Assembly: GCA_036785705.1 (NCBI GenBank)
Contig: JAWUZG010000016.1
Coordinates: 3,534,001 to 3,598,000 of the forward strand
Length of the DNA stretch: 64,000 nt
Direction: 5' to 3'
Source: Acanthornis magna
Lineage: Eukaryota > Chordata > Aves > Passeriformes > Acanthizidae
Position 1 is the stretch's first letter. Every line of letters begins with the position of its first letter. Under the pieces are notes generated by a model. That model was not told the origin of the DNA and made no database searches. It saw nothing but the letters and a program-made list of their open reading frames with translations. The position numbers and the translations under genes were made by a program. Positions 51,339 through 64,000 of the stretch are shown here, piece by piece.

Positions 51339-52992
51339 TCAGCTTAAGTTCCTTTAATTTAATGCTCCTTTTGTTTATTTTTACTCAGTTTTTATTGGAG
51401 CAATAAATTTTTCACAGGCTTAAGAAGTAAACAACAAATCTTACACCAACTAATTCTTTCTAAACTTTTCTCCTGAGATTCCCACCTTGACTTAGCTATG
51501 AAAAACATGAACAGTCCTTAGAATGCAGAGGGAAACCAACACCCCTGCTGATAATGATTATCAGTTTGTGATGTAGTGAACATCAGTTGAATTGGCCTGA
51601 ATGACTTTGGTGGTTTTAGAATTTAAACTGAAAATAGTGAAACACTTTGGAAAGAAACCCCAAGAAATTGTAAAATGCTTTATTAATGTTGTCAAAACTT
51701 AGTCACTAGGAACCATCAACAACTCAGCTTTTCCCTTCTAGTATGTTGCTTGTGAGTGCAGACTTTGTCAAGAAAGTCTAAATCACGGACAATCTGCACA
51801 ACACAATGTGGAATTGACTGTCCCTATTCTGGCCTTTGGGTAGGATGGATGTCCTAAAGGTCCTTTGTTTGCAAAGATAATGCAGGCAGTGAGTCCAGGT
51901 AGGTCCCATGACTGAAGCAGGGGTATCTCTAAAGCTTCGTTTTCTAAGTCTGTCTCCCCTTTTACTTGGGGAGAACTTTGGGTTCATTGAGATGATCTGG
52001 AAATAGAAGACACCAGTCCCTATAACCTTGGGGATGTTGACAGGTAAAACTAGATTTTCTAGCAGTATGCAAGGGGAAAAATAGCAGAGGGAAACATCTT
52101 GCTCTCATCTCCCTCCCCTTGCCAAAACCCACCACCAAAACCAAAAAAAGTACTGTACACAGACCAGGGACAATGTCACTGTTTATTTCAAGCTACTGTT
52201 AAGAAGATGTTATTTATTTAAAACTTCAAACAAGATTGCAAAATCACGAGCATCATAATCAGCAAAGGATGTTCTCTTTCGCCGACCGTAACATAAACCA
52301 CGGTATGGCAAATTAGCAGAGGCCTGCAGCAACCAGAAAACCCCAAACCTTTGCTCTTTCTTCACAGAGGTTTTTAAGATAAAACTCACAAATATGGAAG
52401 CTACTCAGGACAGTGGATGCAGGAGTTCACAGTGTCACTGTCAGAACCTGGATTTCCCTTGACTACCCTCATAAATCCTTTCAAGTTGGGTGCAGTGAAG
52501 ACTTATGCATACAGAATATTCTTTTATTTTATTTAGTGCCAGCCAATAGTGGGTAAAGTACTTATAATAGGACAATGATATTTTACACTTTCTCCTTCAT
52601 AGTAGACATAGTAACTGTAACACTAACCTAATTGCAAGTGTAAGGAAAGAAGGAAGGAAAAAGTACTCTATTTTGTGCCCTCATCCTATTCATCTTATGC
52701 ATTCATATGCATTTTGGGTAGAATTCCCTCTTGGAAATGATGCCTCTGTAATAGAAAAGAAACTGGTGGAGGGATTGAGGTCCTGCAGGACTTCAGTATT
52801 GGTTTGTGAAGAGAGGTGAAATCTCCTTCTCACTTTGACAGTCCTGCTGCTCAGAGCCTTTAGACTTTGGTGACAAAGAAGGGAAAATGCCATTTGGTTT
52901 AAATAGGCAGTTTCTCTGTATGCCCTTTGGTGTTAGTTTCCCTTGTTTAGTGTGTGGGTATCATACATGACAATGGGAAAGAGAGAAATACT

Positions 52993-53072
52993 TTAGAAAA
53001 ACAAACAAACAACTCCTCCCACTAAAAAAAAAAAAAGAAAAAACAAGGAAAGAAAAAAAGAAAAATAAGAAA
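52993..53072 (+). repeat. A-rich low-complexity tract
   Basis: Two A-rich pieces with scattered C and G, including a run of about 13 A. No transposon body was recognised on either side. Confidence 0.7.
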
Positions 53073-55056
53073 CTGTGGTTGTAAAACCACAAAAATTGGC
53101 AATGAGGCTCCAAGGCAAGTGTAAGCCTTGAAATTTCTTTTAGGTCTTAAAAAAAAAAGTCCAAACCAAAAAAACCCCAAAGCACAACAACTCTCTTTCC
53201 ATGGAATTCAGCTTAATGATGGTACCCCTACCCACCCTTTTTTTTAGGAAGATTGGAAAGAATTTATTTTAAGCTTTGGCATAAGTCTTCTTTGCTGCTT
53301 TATGTTCTATAAAGTATTTTGACGTCTTTTTGCTATTTGATTTTTACTTAGAAATTTAAGAAATGCCAAGTCTGCTCCGTTATGGTTTTCCCGGTGATTT
53401 CCTGGATATCTCAGAGGATAGGTATTCATTTCTTTCTCAAAAGAACAGCAGGAGTGAAAATGTTGATTCTTTAACAAAGAAAATCTTAATCAAAGCCTGT
53501 GTTAGTTGCTGAAAAAATAAAGAGCAATTTAAAACAAAAAGAAGAAACAAAGACTTTAGAATAGTCTCACTTTTGAAATAAATGAATAGTTTCTTTTCAG
53601 CAGTTGTTTAGTTATCACTCTCTTGACTTTTGTAATATGATGTGGTCAATCATGAGAGTCATTGACAGAAGACTTTCTAATACAAAGAGAGAAAAGTAAG
53701 GGGAAAGAAAAACATACAGAGGGCTAATATGTAAAGGAGCTGTTCTTTGTGCTTCCAGCTCTGCATGGCACACACCTGGTGACCCTTTTGCACTTCAGTT
53801 CCTTGTTAGGTTAAGTATGGATGAGAACACTTATGCTATTTTTTTATCAAAGTGCAATGAGATACAAAGATGTAAAATTCTTCGCAAGTGATTCTTCCTC
53901 TGTGTTGGAGAAGTGGTGTTTGATTCTGATTTTGTGTGAGTGACACAACCCTATTAGCCCTTGTTGACACTTGAAGTATTCATAGTCAACAAGTTATATT
54001 AATGGGAAAAAGCTGATCTGATGATTTAAAATGGTGTTCATTAGGTAATCTGGTTTATTGTAGTGATTGAAATTAAAAAATTAGATTCCTTGTATGTTGT
54101 CCCTTTGAGTCACCTTATTCTTGCAGGTTATCTAAGGGGTGGAATATAAAAAAATGGCGTTTTCAGTTGCACCTCTGGGGAAGAGGACATCAGTGAGCCC
54201 AGTTTTGGAAATCTTGGCCAATAATCAGTTGTGGATGACAGTCGGCATGGTAGGAAGGGTAATGGAGGGAAAAGTGCATTTCTGGCTATTGATGATGCTG
54301 TTTGTTCAGTGTGGGGTGATGAGAATCTGCAAACATTGAATGGGGCAACAGTCACCACTGGAGGTCAAACAATAAGATGATCCCTCATAAAAAGTGATGA
54401 TTCAACTGTATGGATACTCTCTAATGACATGGGTCTTTAGTACAAGTGTCTCAAAGAGACTGATTTCAAATTAATTGCTGGGTAACTACCACGTAATTAA
54501 TGCCTCAGGAATCCAAAACTCACTGTGTAATGTCTGAGATCAAAGGTTAATTATAAGCACAGCAGACATTAAGGCAACTGCTGCTATATGGTTTTATGAT
54601 CTTTGTTAAGATTTAAAAAATCAAATCGATTGTAATTTAAAATATCAGAAGAGATCTTGAGCTCTTTCTTCCCTTCTGCCCCATCTGAAACTGGAATGTC
54701 CTACATTTCATGGGCACTGATTTTTAAACACAGATGGATTAAACCAAATGGTGAAATGATAGACATTCCAGTTGACCCCTGTGCTCTATTTTCTCGTGGA
54801 ATTTGTTGTCCATTTGGACATCAGAAATGGCTAAAATGTGTAGGTAACTTCTGCTGAAAAGCCAAAGGTCATTGGTGAAGCAAAGGGTCAGAAATTTCCA
54901 CGTGTAGATAACTACAGGCGAGGAGCTTCTTCATGGACAATCTGAGCATCTCTGCCGCTATGGGCAGCCACTGATTTAAAAAAAAGGGTGGAGAGAAAGA
55001 AGCAGTAATAATAGGGGATTTCTGCCATCCAGCTGTGACTCACCATCATCCAAGAA

Positions 55057-55073
55057 TTATATATATATATATT
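55057..55073. repeat. (TA)n microsatellite
   Basis: About eight TA dinucleotides following CAAGAAT. Minor. Confidence 0.8.
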
Positions 55074-56669
55074 ACATATGTCTACATATTGTAAATCACA
55101 TACTCACCTGAAAGGGACCTAGGAATAGAGTATTCCTCTGTTTATGTCTTCACATATTAGTATAGAATATAAAAAAGTAGATCAATTCTATATGTGGATG
55201 AGAACATAATATCTGGTAACTGTAAAGAGCAAATAAATGTGTTTTGTATGGACTTGCTGAGATGCTCCTTTGCATTCCAAGTTGAAGCACAGCAGGTCCA
55301 TTAGTCCAAGTTCATACTTTTCTCCCCTTTCCCCTTGTCTCTTTGGTATGCTTAACAGTGAAATCTTGACATGGTTGAGATGAATATGGTTGGGTTTTGT
55401 TGACCACTTTTTTGGGATAGGGAAGAATGTTTTGCTAGTTTCAAGAGATAAAACTAAACATGTTGAAGCAACATATTTTGAAATAAATTAGTTGGCGTTT
55501 GAGTAATGTCAGAAGACATAAGAAGAAGTTTCAATTAAAGAGGTAGATGATATATCAGTGTGGGAAAGGACGAAGCAGGCAGGTTTGTGAATTTCGGGAT
55601 GGGCTTAGTCTATGAGGGGATAGTCACGTGCAGAGACATTCAGTCATTTCACAAAAAAAAAAAAAAAGAGTGGCAGCTGCTGACTTATTTCTAAAGGTCA
55701 TCTCAAAGAGTTTCACCCAGCCTGAAGACTGAGACACTGGAGCAGAATGAGTGAGAATGCTTCAGTTCCCTTTATCTGACGAGGTGAAATCCTACATCTT
55801 CTACCGAATGAGTTACACCTGGCCTCTAGGATGTAATTTATTCTTGGTTTGTGTGGCAGAGCATTCCCCATCTTACTCCATGAAGCTTTGCCCCTGGGTA
55901 GGCAGTAGTCTCACTTTGCATTGTTTTCCTGTTCACTTGAGCAAACAAGTGAAGAAGGGCTCAGGTTACACATGGAGATGTGTTTCTTCTCCCTGCTCCC
56001 AGGATATATTGTGCATTTTCCATGAAGTTGCTGCTTGATAAAACAAAGTCCTGGTAGAAGAGGAAAAGGGATGCCGCCTTACTTAGAAGTAAAGCTACTG
56101 ATCTGCTGTGCTTCAGTTTTTTGGTTTTCCCCCCTCAGAGATAGATTTGTAACATAAGTTGAGGCTTCTGGGTTCCAGATACTCTGTAAATGAAACTGCT
56201 GCCCTGAATGATCAGGATTTAAAGCACAGCCCTCATCTAGGCCACTTTTAGGTGGTTGCCTCCTGAATATGTTGCCATCAGCTACTTGCATGGTGTGTTG
56301 GCTGCTTTGGATTAAATTTTGAGGCATGAACATATCCTCCAAATTGACTAGAGAGCCTGAGACTCCATTTCCTTTTTGAATTTTCCTGTGGGATCTGAGG
56401 TACTGAAAGATAGGTGTTATAGTGCCTAGCCCTGAATTGGCTAAATCCCTTACTGGATCTTGCCCAATTTAGCTACAATGTAGATTAACATACTTTAATT
56501 TTGAAGCATGGCTGATAATTTTATGCACATTTTAAAAAAGAAAAAGGCCTTAGTAATCAATATGTTAGAAGGAGGCTTATTCCATATAAGATTCCTGAAG
56601 GATTATGCTGCAGAATAAGCAAGAGAACCGCATTAAACTGTCAAAATTATCATATCATTAAACATTACC

Positions 56670-56686
56670 ATGCAAATATATAAAAG
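56670..56686 (+). promoter_or_regulatory. Octamer ATGCAAAT overlapping TATATAAAAG
   Basis: A perfect POU-factor octamer directly abuts a TATA-box-like string. Such a pairing could form a small promoter, but in AT-rich DNA both motifs can arise by chance, and no transcript evidence is available here. Confidence 0.2.
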
Positions 56687-57879
56687 CAAAAAACTCAAAG
56701 GAGAATCAACAAAGCGCAACTGTTATTGGCATTATTCCTGGGATTTTTTTTTCTTGTCTTCCTCATAAAAACAATTATGAAAGAAGGACAAGCAAGTTAC
56801 CAGATTTACTGGTATGGTCTGGGAAATCTTTATGCTGAGCATTTTATTCGCAGGAGCATGTAAGTGAATCCTCTTCATATGCACACACATGCTGTATGAA
56901 TTGCTATCTGGAGATCTGTTTTCTCTTGTTTTGCACCCCATATTTTCCTCCCTACCAGCAGAAAAAGCAGGTAAGTACTGAATATTAGTAATACATGTAC
57001 CAATGTAAAAGACTTCACAGAAAGAACAGGGTAATTTTGCAGTTGTGATACCCCTCCTGGAAATAATTATCTCCAGTTTAAATACTATAAATCACAGTTT
57101 AAAGAGGTGCATGTTAAAGTAGACTTTTCTGTTTAGGGCCAAATCTGCTTTCTCTCAGGAGTTAGTGCCTGAATGGTAGGTTTTCTTGCTACTGCTTTTC
57201 TTCATTGGTCATGTATTACTTCTTCCCAGCTTGCCTCCTGCTGAAATAATTGTGGTGCTAATAACAATGTGTGGGGAAATGACCAGATGTGCTAGTTTTT
57301 TTAGACAATTATACCAGTTTTTCCAATTTTCCAGACATTTTTTCATTTCTTTATTAACTCACCGGTGCCAGGAATTGGATTTTTCCAGTACATAAATCCT
57401 AATTAGCAAGCCAGAGAATTGAGTGCTCCATTTTACTCCTGATGTGTCATTTCCCCTCTCTTCTTGGTTAATTGGCATTTTAAAAAGCCAGCTCTTGTGT
57501 TTTTAAGGGTAAAAAAAGAAATACAGGAGTATTTTGGGACAGAAATGAAAATCTGGTAAAGGGACAAAAAATTAAAAGAGGAGCTGGGATCAGGGCTTTC
57601 TGGGAGCTCTGTGATTGCAGGGCATGGAGACCTGCAGAGCGGCTGAGCTGCTTGAGGTTCAGCTACATCTTCCTGGCACCAGGGGTGACTGAACCCCATC
57701 CTGCCATGCCCATGCTGCTCTCTGCTTGCCATGGGTGTGGACTGAGTTTGTGAAATGGTGCTGACCCTGAGGAGCATCTAGAGACTGATTCTGTAGGGCA
57801 AAGGCAGTGTTTGGTGCACTGCTGATGTGAGTTGCTCTTACAGGCTTTCCTTGCAGCCTCCTTCTTATCAAGGACCAGA

Positions 57880-58520
57880 AATAGAAGGGAGTAGGAGGAG
57901 GAGGCAGAGGCTTGTCAGGAGTGAGGGTATCCTCAGATTTTGAGTCTAAGGACTCTTTCAGCCTTAGGATGTTCTTAGGGATGCCCTGAGCCTGTGGGAG
58001 GGGGTGGTGGAGGGCTGTCAGGGCAGGAGGAGTGGTTGTGAGTCTCAGGGAGGATGAAGCACTACGTCACATTTGAGAGATGTGAGTGAGCAGGTTAACT
58101 GTGTCAGGAGAAGGGAATGGTACTAAAAGGTGCTTTTCTGGATAGATAGGATTATAGGGAGCTGAAGAGGTTTATGAGGTTCTGAGATTCACCTCAGAAG
58201 GAGGAAGAAGGAAGTTATTCCATTTATGAGTGAGGTAAAAAAGGTTGTATGTTCCTGTTGATATTGATATGTTGCAGGTTGAGGATAAAAAAGATTCACT
58301 CCAAAAGATGAGATGACAATGTGGAGGTCCTTGCTACCTTGTGCTGGATAGTTTGAATCCTGGGAGGAAAAAGGGGAGAGTGTGAGGAGAAAGTTGTGCC
58401 CTTTTTAGCTTCTACCAGGGTGCTATAAAGGACAGAGGGGAGGGAAGCAAGCCTGGTAAATGCAGATCCACAAATTAGATGTCAGCTGGTAAGAAGGAAA
58501 ATAAATAGCAGAACTTTTTG
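57880..58520 (+). other. Purine-rich strand-asymmetric segment
   Basis: The plus strand is strongly enriched in G and A (AGGAGGAGGAGGCAGAGG, GGGAGGGGGTGGTGGAGGG, GAAGGAGGAAGAAGGAAG) for about 600 bases. This is low-complexity in character and not a simple tandem repeat. Confidence 0.5.
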
Positions 58521-58621
58521 TCAGCTAGGAAGGGGTAACTCAGTTCAGATCTTGCCCCATCTCCATAAAGGTCTGTCCAAAACTTGAATCTTTTGAGGTT
58601 CAGAAAAGGATGATTAATTCC

Positions 58622-58648
58622 TTTTTTTTTTTTTTTTTTTTTTTTTTT
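58622..58648 (+). repeat. Uninterrupted T27 homopolymer
   Basis: Twenty-seven consecutive T. On the minus strand this is a poly(A) tract such as a retrocopy or SINE tail. No matching body or target-site duplication was recognised next to it. Length is likely variable and hard to sequence accurately. Confidence 0.9.
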
Positions 58649-61600
58649 CCTGTGCTAATGCATTAATTGGTTCCAGGCAGACAGGGAACAGCAGAGCCAA
58701 GATATTGCAAGCAAGGCTGCAGTCCAGGTAATTCGAGGGCTGTCAGGAGACTGAGAAGCACCAGAGGTCATGGTAAAACCTGGAGTCTTTCATTTTCCAA
58801 AATGTTTCATAGGTCCAAGAGGTCTGAACATTGTCATGCTTTTGGGTGCTCAAATAGAAAGAAAGAAAGAAAGACAAGAAGGGAAATGTCAGACTACTTT
58901 GGAGTTATTCCAGCACTGCTGTGCTTCCCTTAAAGGGAACCTCAGGAAATTGTCTTCGGACCCTGGGGACCATATTTCTGTCTCCTGAGATCATCTTCCC
59001 AGCTGTACAAGATCAGTCCTTAGCCCTGCACACTGCACTCCTTGACCTGAGACACAAGCGTTGTCTTTGCTGATGACCCAGTTGAGTGCTGGTGATCCTG
59101 TGTGCTAGCCTCCCCACTAGCCAGTGCTTGGGCCTCTTATTTATTTACTACCCACCTGGGTTGTTGCTGTTTTAAAGTATGGCATTGCAGAATTCGTACC
59201 TAACAGGTGCTCTCCCCTTTTAGCTGTCCGAGTTGGGGTATTCTCCTTAGAGTGAGTGCTGGGAGAAAAACAGCACAGCAGCCTTTGGGGGCTGCAATGC
59301 CTCATCCTGCCCTGCCAGTCAGCAACAGCACCACCACCAAACCACAAGAGCCTGTGTGTGAGGCTTTTATTTAAAGGAAGTAAAAAAGCATGCTGGTTTT
59401 AGTCATATTAATTTCTCCTTTTTATTAGCTTTTAGGGAATGAGCAACAGTTCAGTGAGCTGTGTTTGTAACAAATACAGGTTATGAAATAAATGTATTTC
59501 ATTATTTGTTCATTTTGCAATGAAAGATGCTCTGAATCTGCCTTCTAAATGGTTTAACTCAACATTAGAAACGATGCTGCCAAATACCGACTGATTCAAT
59601 AGACGATGAGTTTCAAATTCCTCTTTTACATGGGGAATGTAATATAGAACAATGACCTCAATTTTCAGCTGTGTCCTCAGATTCACCTCCTTTTTGGCTG
59701 TCTCTTTTTCTTTTTCAGTATCTTATCATAGTTTTTCAAGTCCTGAGGGTCTTATGAGGGCACTACTATTTAATAATTAGACACTATGACTCTGATGGGT
59801 CTTCTAGTGACATCTTTTACAACTAACGAGTATTTAATAGAATGCAATTAGAAGCTCTGATCCTTAGACCTTGACCTGTCCAGACCTTGTATACAACTAA
59901 GTGACTAGACAGCCCTTAACACTCATTAGGAGTTATCTGCACCCCACTTTACAAAGCTATGTGAGGAAACTGTTTAGATTTAGCCTCAAGCCACCTGCTT
60001 CGTAATCTGTTGCTGTGCACTCAGTTGATCCCACTGTCCTTACAGTAACTGGAAAGCTACCAATGATTTCATTTTAAAGCAAATATTCTAATTCAGGAAG
60101 CATAGGATGGAAACCTGGCTGCTGTATTTGACAGCATGAGATCTTCAGAGAGCATGTAAATTGGAGAGATTGTTTCAATACTATGGAGAAACTGGTCATA
60201 TTTTAAAATGAAAGAGAAACATCGAAAGATAGTTAAGGAAGTCAGCAAATGTGTTTTGATACAGTATATTCAGCTGGGATATATTTAATAGGGCTGTTTT
60301 TACAGGTAATACGTTTGTCTTCTTATTTCTGAAAGCCCTTTATATCTTTGAAGCAAATGAATTCTTTTTATTACTGGTTTTAAAAAATTTTAATTAAAAA
60401 AAATCTGTATGTACATTTCTGAGGAACAGTCTATTTGGCATGTCACCAAGAAACACAGGGAGCATGTTTCTTTCTTCTCCATTAATTTTTGAATGTGTTT
60501 GTGCCTATATTATCAAATATTCTTGAATATCTTTTAACTAGTCCATATACCTATTCCGTCTCTACTTTTTACCACTTTAGTTTCATTTTAATTGCCTAGA
60601 CTAGTTGTGGTCTGAGTTTTTACTCAGAATTTGGAGTCCACTAGCATTCCACATATCTAGGGGTTTTTAAAAGATAAATGCGACAAATCATGTAACAAAG
60701 GAAAGGAAAAATAAAATTCTTAGGATTTATTTGATAGATTTTCAGTGGCTTAGGAAAAGGATCCAAATACATTCTTAATATATTTGATCTCGATCCTTTC
60801 TGGAAGTGATTATATTTAACCAAATGCCTCCATATATAGAAGACAGATTTTTTTTTTTAAAGTGTCCAAATGATCTTGTTAATGCTGATACAACATTTCA
60901 ATTTTTGTCTTTTGAAAAGAGTTCTGTTTTGAGATGTTAGTTGAAAATAGAGGAAATGAAGCGTTGATGTAGTAAGGAATAATTTACTATGTCTGGAGAG
61001 TTCTAAAGCAAAACATCTGGATCAATTTGTTTACAAAATCCCTGTAGATAAAAAGCAGTATCTCTCCAAAGGATCAGTTTGTGCCCTTTCTGAAGAATCA
61101 TTAAAAAAAAAAAAGAAAAGGAAAATTTGCTATCATCATACACAGAAAGCTCTTGGGAATTTGTTAGTAGGGAATCCAAAGAAAGTTTGAAATCGTTTTT
61201 CACAGGAGATCAGCTAGCTGCTGAAAATGTTGTGTGGTTTTGTGATCTTAATTTAGTCTGGCCTCCTCTGTTTCTCTGCTTCCCCCACACCCTTCATCTT
61301 AAAAAGTAATACATTTTAGAAGCTGAGAGTAAGCACAACATGCTAGAGGTATGGCAGAACTGGATGTGGAATAGAGATAAAGCCTTTTGATTCATATGGA
61401 CATGAACATCCTACGGTAATTGAAGCTTTTTGAAGGTCCATCTCTTGGTGCTATTGAATTCAGTGGGAGGTAATCCCTGACTTAGAGACAGACATATATG
61501 ATTTGAACTTGTGCTTGAAACATTCTTTAGCAGAAGAGCAAAGCAAGAACTTTTTTTGTATTCATGTGTTGCAACCTGGAAGAGCATAGAATGCTCTTTG

Positions 61601-64000
61601 TTGATATATTTTTTCTTATTGAAAGGTGTTTTTAGTTCCTCCTTTAACAAATGTAGCCACAGCAATTAATATCACCTTAATGAAGTCTGCAATGGCTTTA
61701 TTAATAGGTTAAACTACAATGGTAATTTTATTTAGAATGCTGGTATAGTCTCCTCATGGGGCTATAGGAGTTCTGCAGGGTCTTTGAAGGACTTTTGTTA
61801 TATTTAGTATGAGCAGCAGTTTAGCTGTGTTAGCAGTTAGTAGGTGCTGGAGGTCTGTACCAAATGCTCTGTGTTTTCAAGAGCTGCTTCTTGCACTTCC
61901 CTGATTTATGATTTTTTAAAAATCTTTTAGGTGTTTTCTCATTTACAGGAATTTTCATGGAAAGCAAGGCTGAGCCATAACAGATAAAGACTTAATGGGT
62001 ATTTTCCTATAAGAGGACAACTTTTACAGTTCTTGTATGTTACCTTAAGTTTTTTTTCTCTTCCAAATTTACCTTTTATACATCATTTTAGTTAAAACAC
62101 TGATCCAAAGTACTAACATTGAAATTTAATTTTATGGTTAGAGATTTGACATGCTCACCTACTTCCATTGTTTTCTTGAAAAGGTCAGAAACATGATAAT
62201 GTCTATATAGCCATCCTTTTTCAGCTCCAAGGGGCATGTCTCTCCTAGTAGTACATCTTTTCTGCTATTGAGAGAAGGAAAACCTCCATCCCTCCTGGGG
62301 GATGTTATCTCCCAATCATTCCCTTAGAGTGCCAAGGGAATGAAATAACCATGTAGAAGAAGAATGGCCCTGGGACAGAGCATGGGTCTCATTCCATCCT
62401 AAGTTTGGTCATGAATCTGAAGGTTGTGGTTCAGACGAACTTCAGAGCCGTTTAAATTCAATTGCAGCTCAGCATCGGCATCCACAAAGCCCAGCTGAGA
62501 GTCCCGTTGTTGTTGACAGTATACTGAGCTCATAAAAACAAACAGGATCATTATATAAATCAAAAGAAGATGAAAGTAGAACCCACATCTTCCAGCTTGA
62601 ATACTAAAAGTCTGCCAGGAGGAATAAAAGATACTTCCTGTAAGGGTGATGAGTTGAAAACCTTTATAGTTTTCTTATTTTACATGGTAAAGAGAAAGGG
62701 AGAATGGCTTTATTAAGCCCTATGTATATGGATGCTTTCTTATTCCAACATGCAGGTTTATTTAATATTATCATGCTGTCCTTACTATTCTAATTCATTT
62801 TATGACATCAGCTTTGCAAAATGAGGCTGGTTATCTCCATCTTGGGGTCCTGAAAGGACGAAAGAGAGTATTTTTGTTTCCCAAGAAAACAGAGCAAAGT
62901 CATTATACATGCCTGGACTAGATGTCCTGCTGTTTCTAGATCATGCAGTATTTATTTAATCCTGCATTTTCTTGCAGAAGGACTGTTTTTTCGTGTAGAT
63001 GCTGAGTAATCTCTCAGTAGTGTGGAGGACATTGCGAAGAGTTTTGTGCAGTGCTTGTGTTGCTCAGTGTGGACCAGTGAGGTGCATAATAACTGGTTAA
63101 TTAGATGTCTTTATACATTTGTTGATAGCAGTTAAGCAATAGATTTTATGATCAAGCAGCAGTAGGGTCTCAGAAGTCACTACATGTATGTTTTATTATA
63201 AAGTAGTTTAATCATTCAAACCAGTGTTTTAGGTTTACTTTGCAGATATGTTTTCTTTCATACCTCATTTAAAACCAGAAAAACAATTTAATACATTTTT
63301 TATTTTGTTGTTTAGTGAAACAATCTCATGTTCTTTTTCTAATTGCTGGAGAAATTAATGGAGTTTTTGGAAAAGGTTTTATGATATGTAAGAATTTAGA
63401 CTGAGATCCAAAAAAGCACTTAGGTGCAAAAAGAAGAACTTCGGCAGAATCTAGATACCCAAATCCAAGGGAGTGATTCAAATGCTCTGTGCAGAGGCTT
63501 CTTATGTTGCTGAGAGCCCAATGTTCTGCTGATGCACGAGCTGCGAATTGTTGGCTCTGCAGCACAGAGGATGCGGTGTCCTGTGGGTGTGGCGATACAA
63601 TATGTATTTATTAGAAAATGAACTGCTGTAGCTGATGAAGTGTAGAAGATCTGGTACAGCCAGCTGATCATCATTTTGCTCTGACAGACCTGGGGTGCTA
63701 GAGAACATGTGCAGCCCACAGACGGCAGGAATTTGGTGCTGCTGCACCTGAATGCAGTTGCTGCTTTATTTCAAATTGCAGAGGCTTGTGCTTTCACTGG
63801 TGCAAGATCTATTTCAGCCTTAATGAAAATGAAAAAGTGGTAGAAGGAGAATTTTGAAGGAAGAAAACAGTAAATTCTGCATGTTTCTACCTTCCCATTG
63901 TTCATGATGTACAAATAAACTAAAATTCATTAATCAGGTTACTTGCTATATCTAGAGAAGTACTGTTTTTGTGCATTAGCGGTGGAAAGACGCTGAAAAA
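58649..64000. other. AT-rich non-coding stretch, no gene recognised
   Basis: It contains a (GAAA)n microsatellite at 58,857-58,875 and short T or A runs near 60,850 and 61,105. A small ATGAAATA/TATTTCAT inverted repeat lies near 59,484-59,503. No exon or clear transposon was seen up to the window end. Confidence 0.55.
58857..58875 (+). repeat. (GAAA)n microsatellite
   Basis: About four to five GAAA units. Minor. Confidence 0.8.

Larger units (their letters stand above)
51339..58621. other. AT-rich non-coding stretch, no gene recognised
   Basis: No supported exon or clear transposon. It contains an A-rich tract (52,993-53,072), a (TA)n run near 55,057-55,073, an A15-type run near 55,653-55,667, an octamer/TATA juxtaposition at 56,670-56,686 and a purine-rich segment at about 57,880-58,520. 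Confidence 0.55.

Overview
The window is vertebrate nuclear DNA, most likely from a bird. The evidence is the repeat content: several CR1 LINE fragments whose 3' ends carry the CR1-type TTCTATGATTCTATGA tail (or its reverse complement), an ERVL-type LTR of a kind common in birds, low repeat density overall, and a few short AT-rich microsatellites. No long protein-coding frame, rRNA or complete tRNA was seen, and nothing looks prokaryotic. The species cannot be told from the sequence.

Region 1 (about 430-4,350) is a large, discontinuous CpG island. Its most gene-like part is on the minus strand: a short upstream ORF (3,606-3,641), then an ATG in good context at 3,545, 21 codons, and a strong splice donor (GTAAGC, intron starting at 3,480). 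This looks like a first coding exon of a gene that reads leftward out of the window. A plus-strand GTAAGT donor at 4,026 allows a divergent transcript starting in the same island. The gene could not be named. An AT-richer block inside the island (about 1,880-2,460) is dense in developmental transcription-factor-like motifs and resembles a conserved non-coding element.

Region 2 (about 4,350-64,000) is roughly 60 kb of AT-rich DNA with no recognisable exon. It is either intergenic sequence upstream of the minus-strand gene or first-intron sequence of a plus-strand transcript. It holds CR1 fragments at about 11,188, 13,811, 15,700, 19,445, 25,633, 34,697 and 50,161, and one truncated ERVL-type LTR (about 20,012-20,498, minus orientation) abutting the 19,445 CR1. 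Several AT-rich stretches look like candidate regulatory elements.

The most unusual structure is a nearly perfect 70-nt hairpin at 40,558-40,627: 30 pairs, two T.T mismatches and a 6-nt terminal loop. It is not part of any repeat I recognise and is a candidate microRNA-like precursor or a recent inverted duplication. I did not find a clear new multi-gene system. Conservation claims are impressions from sequence composition and would need alignments.
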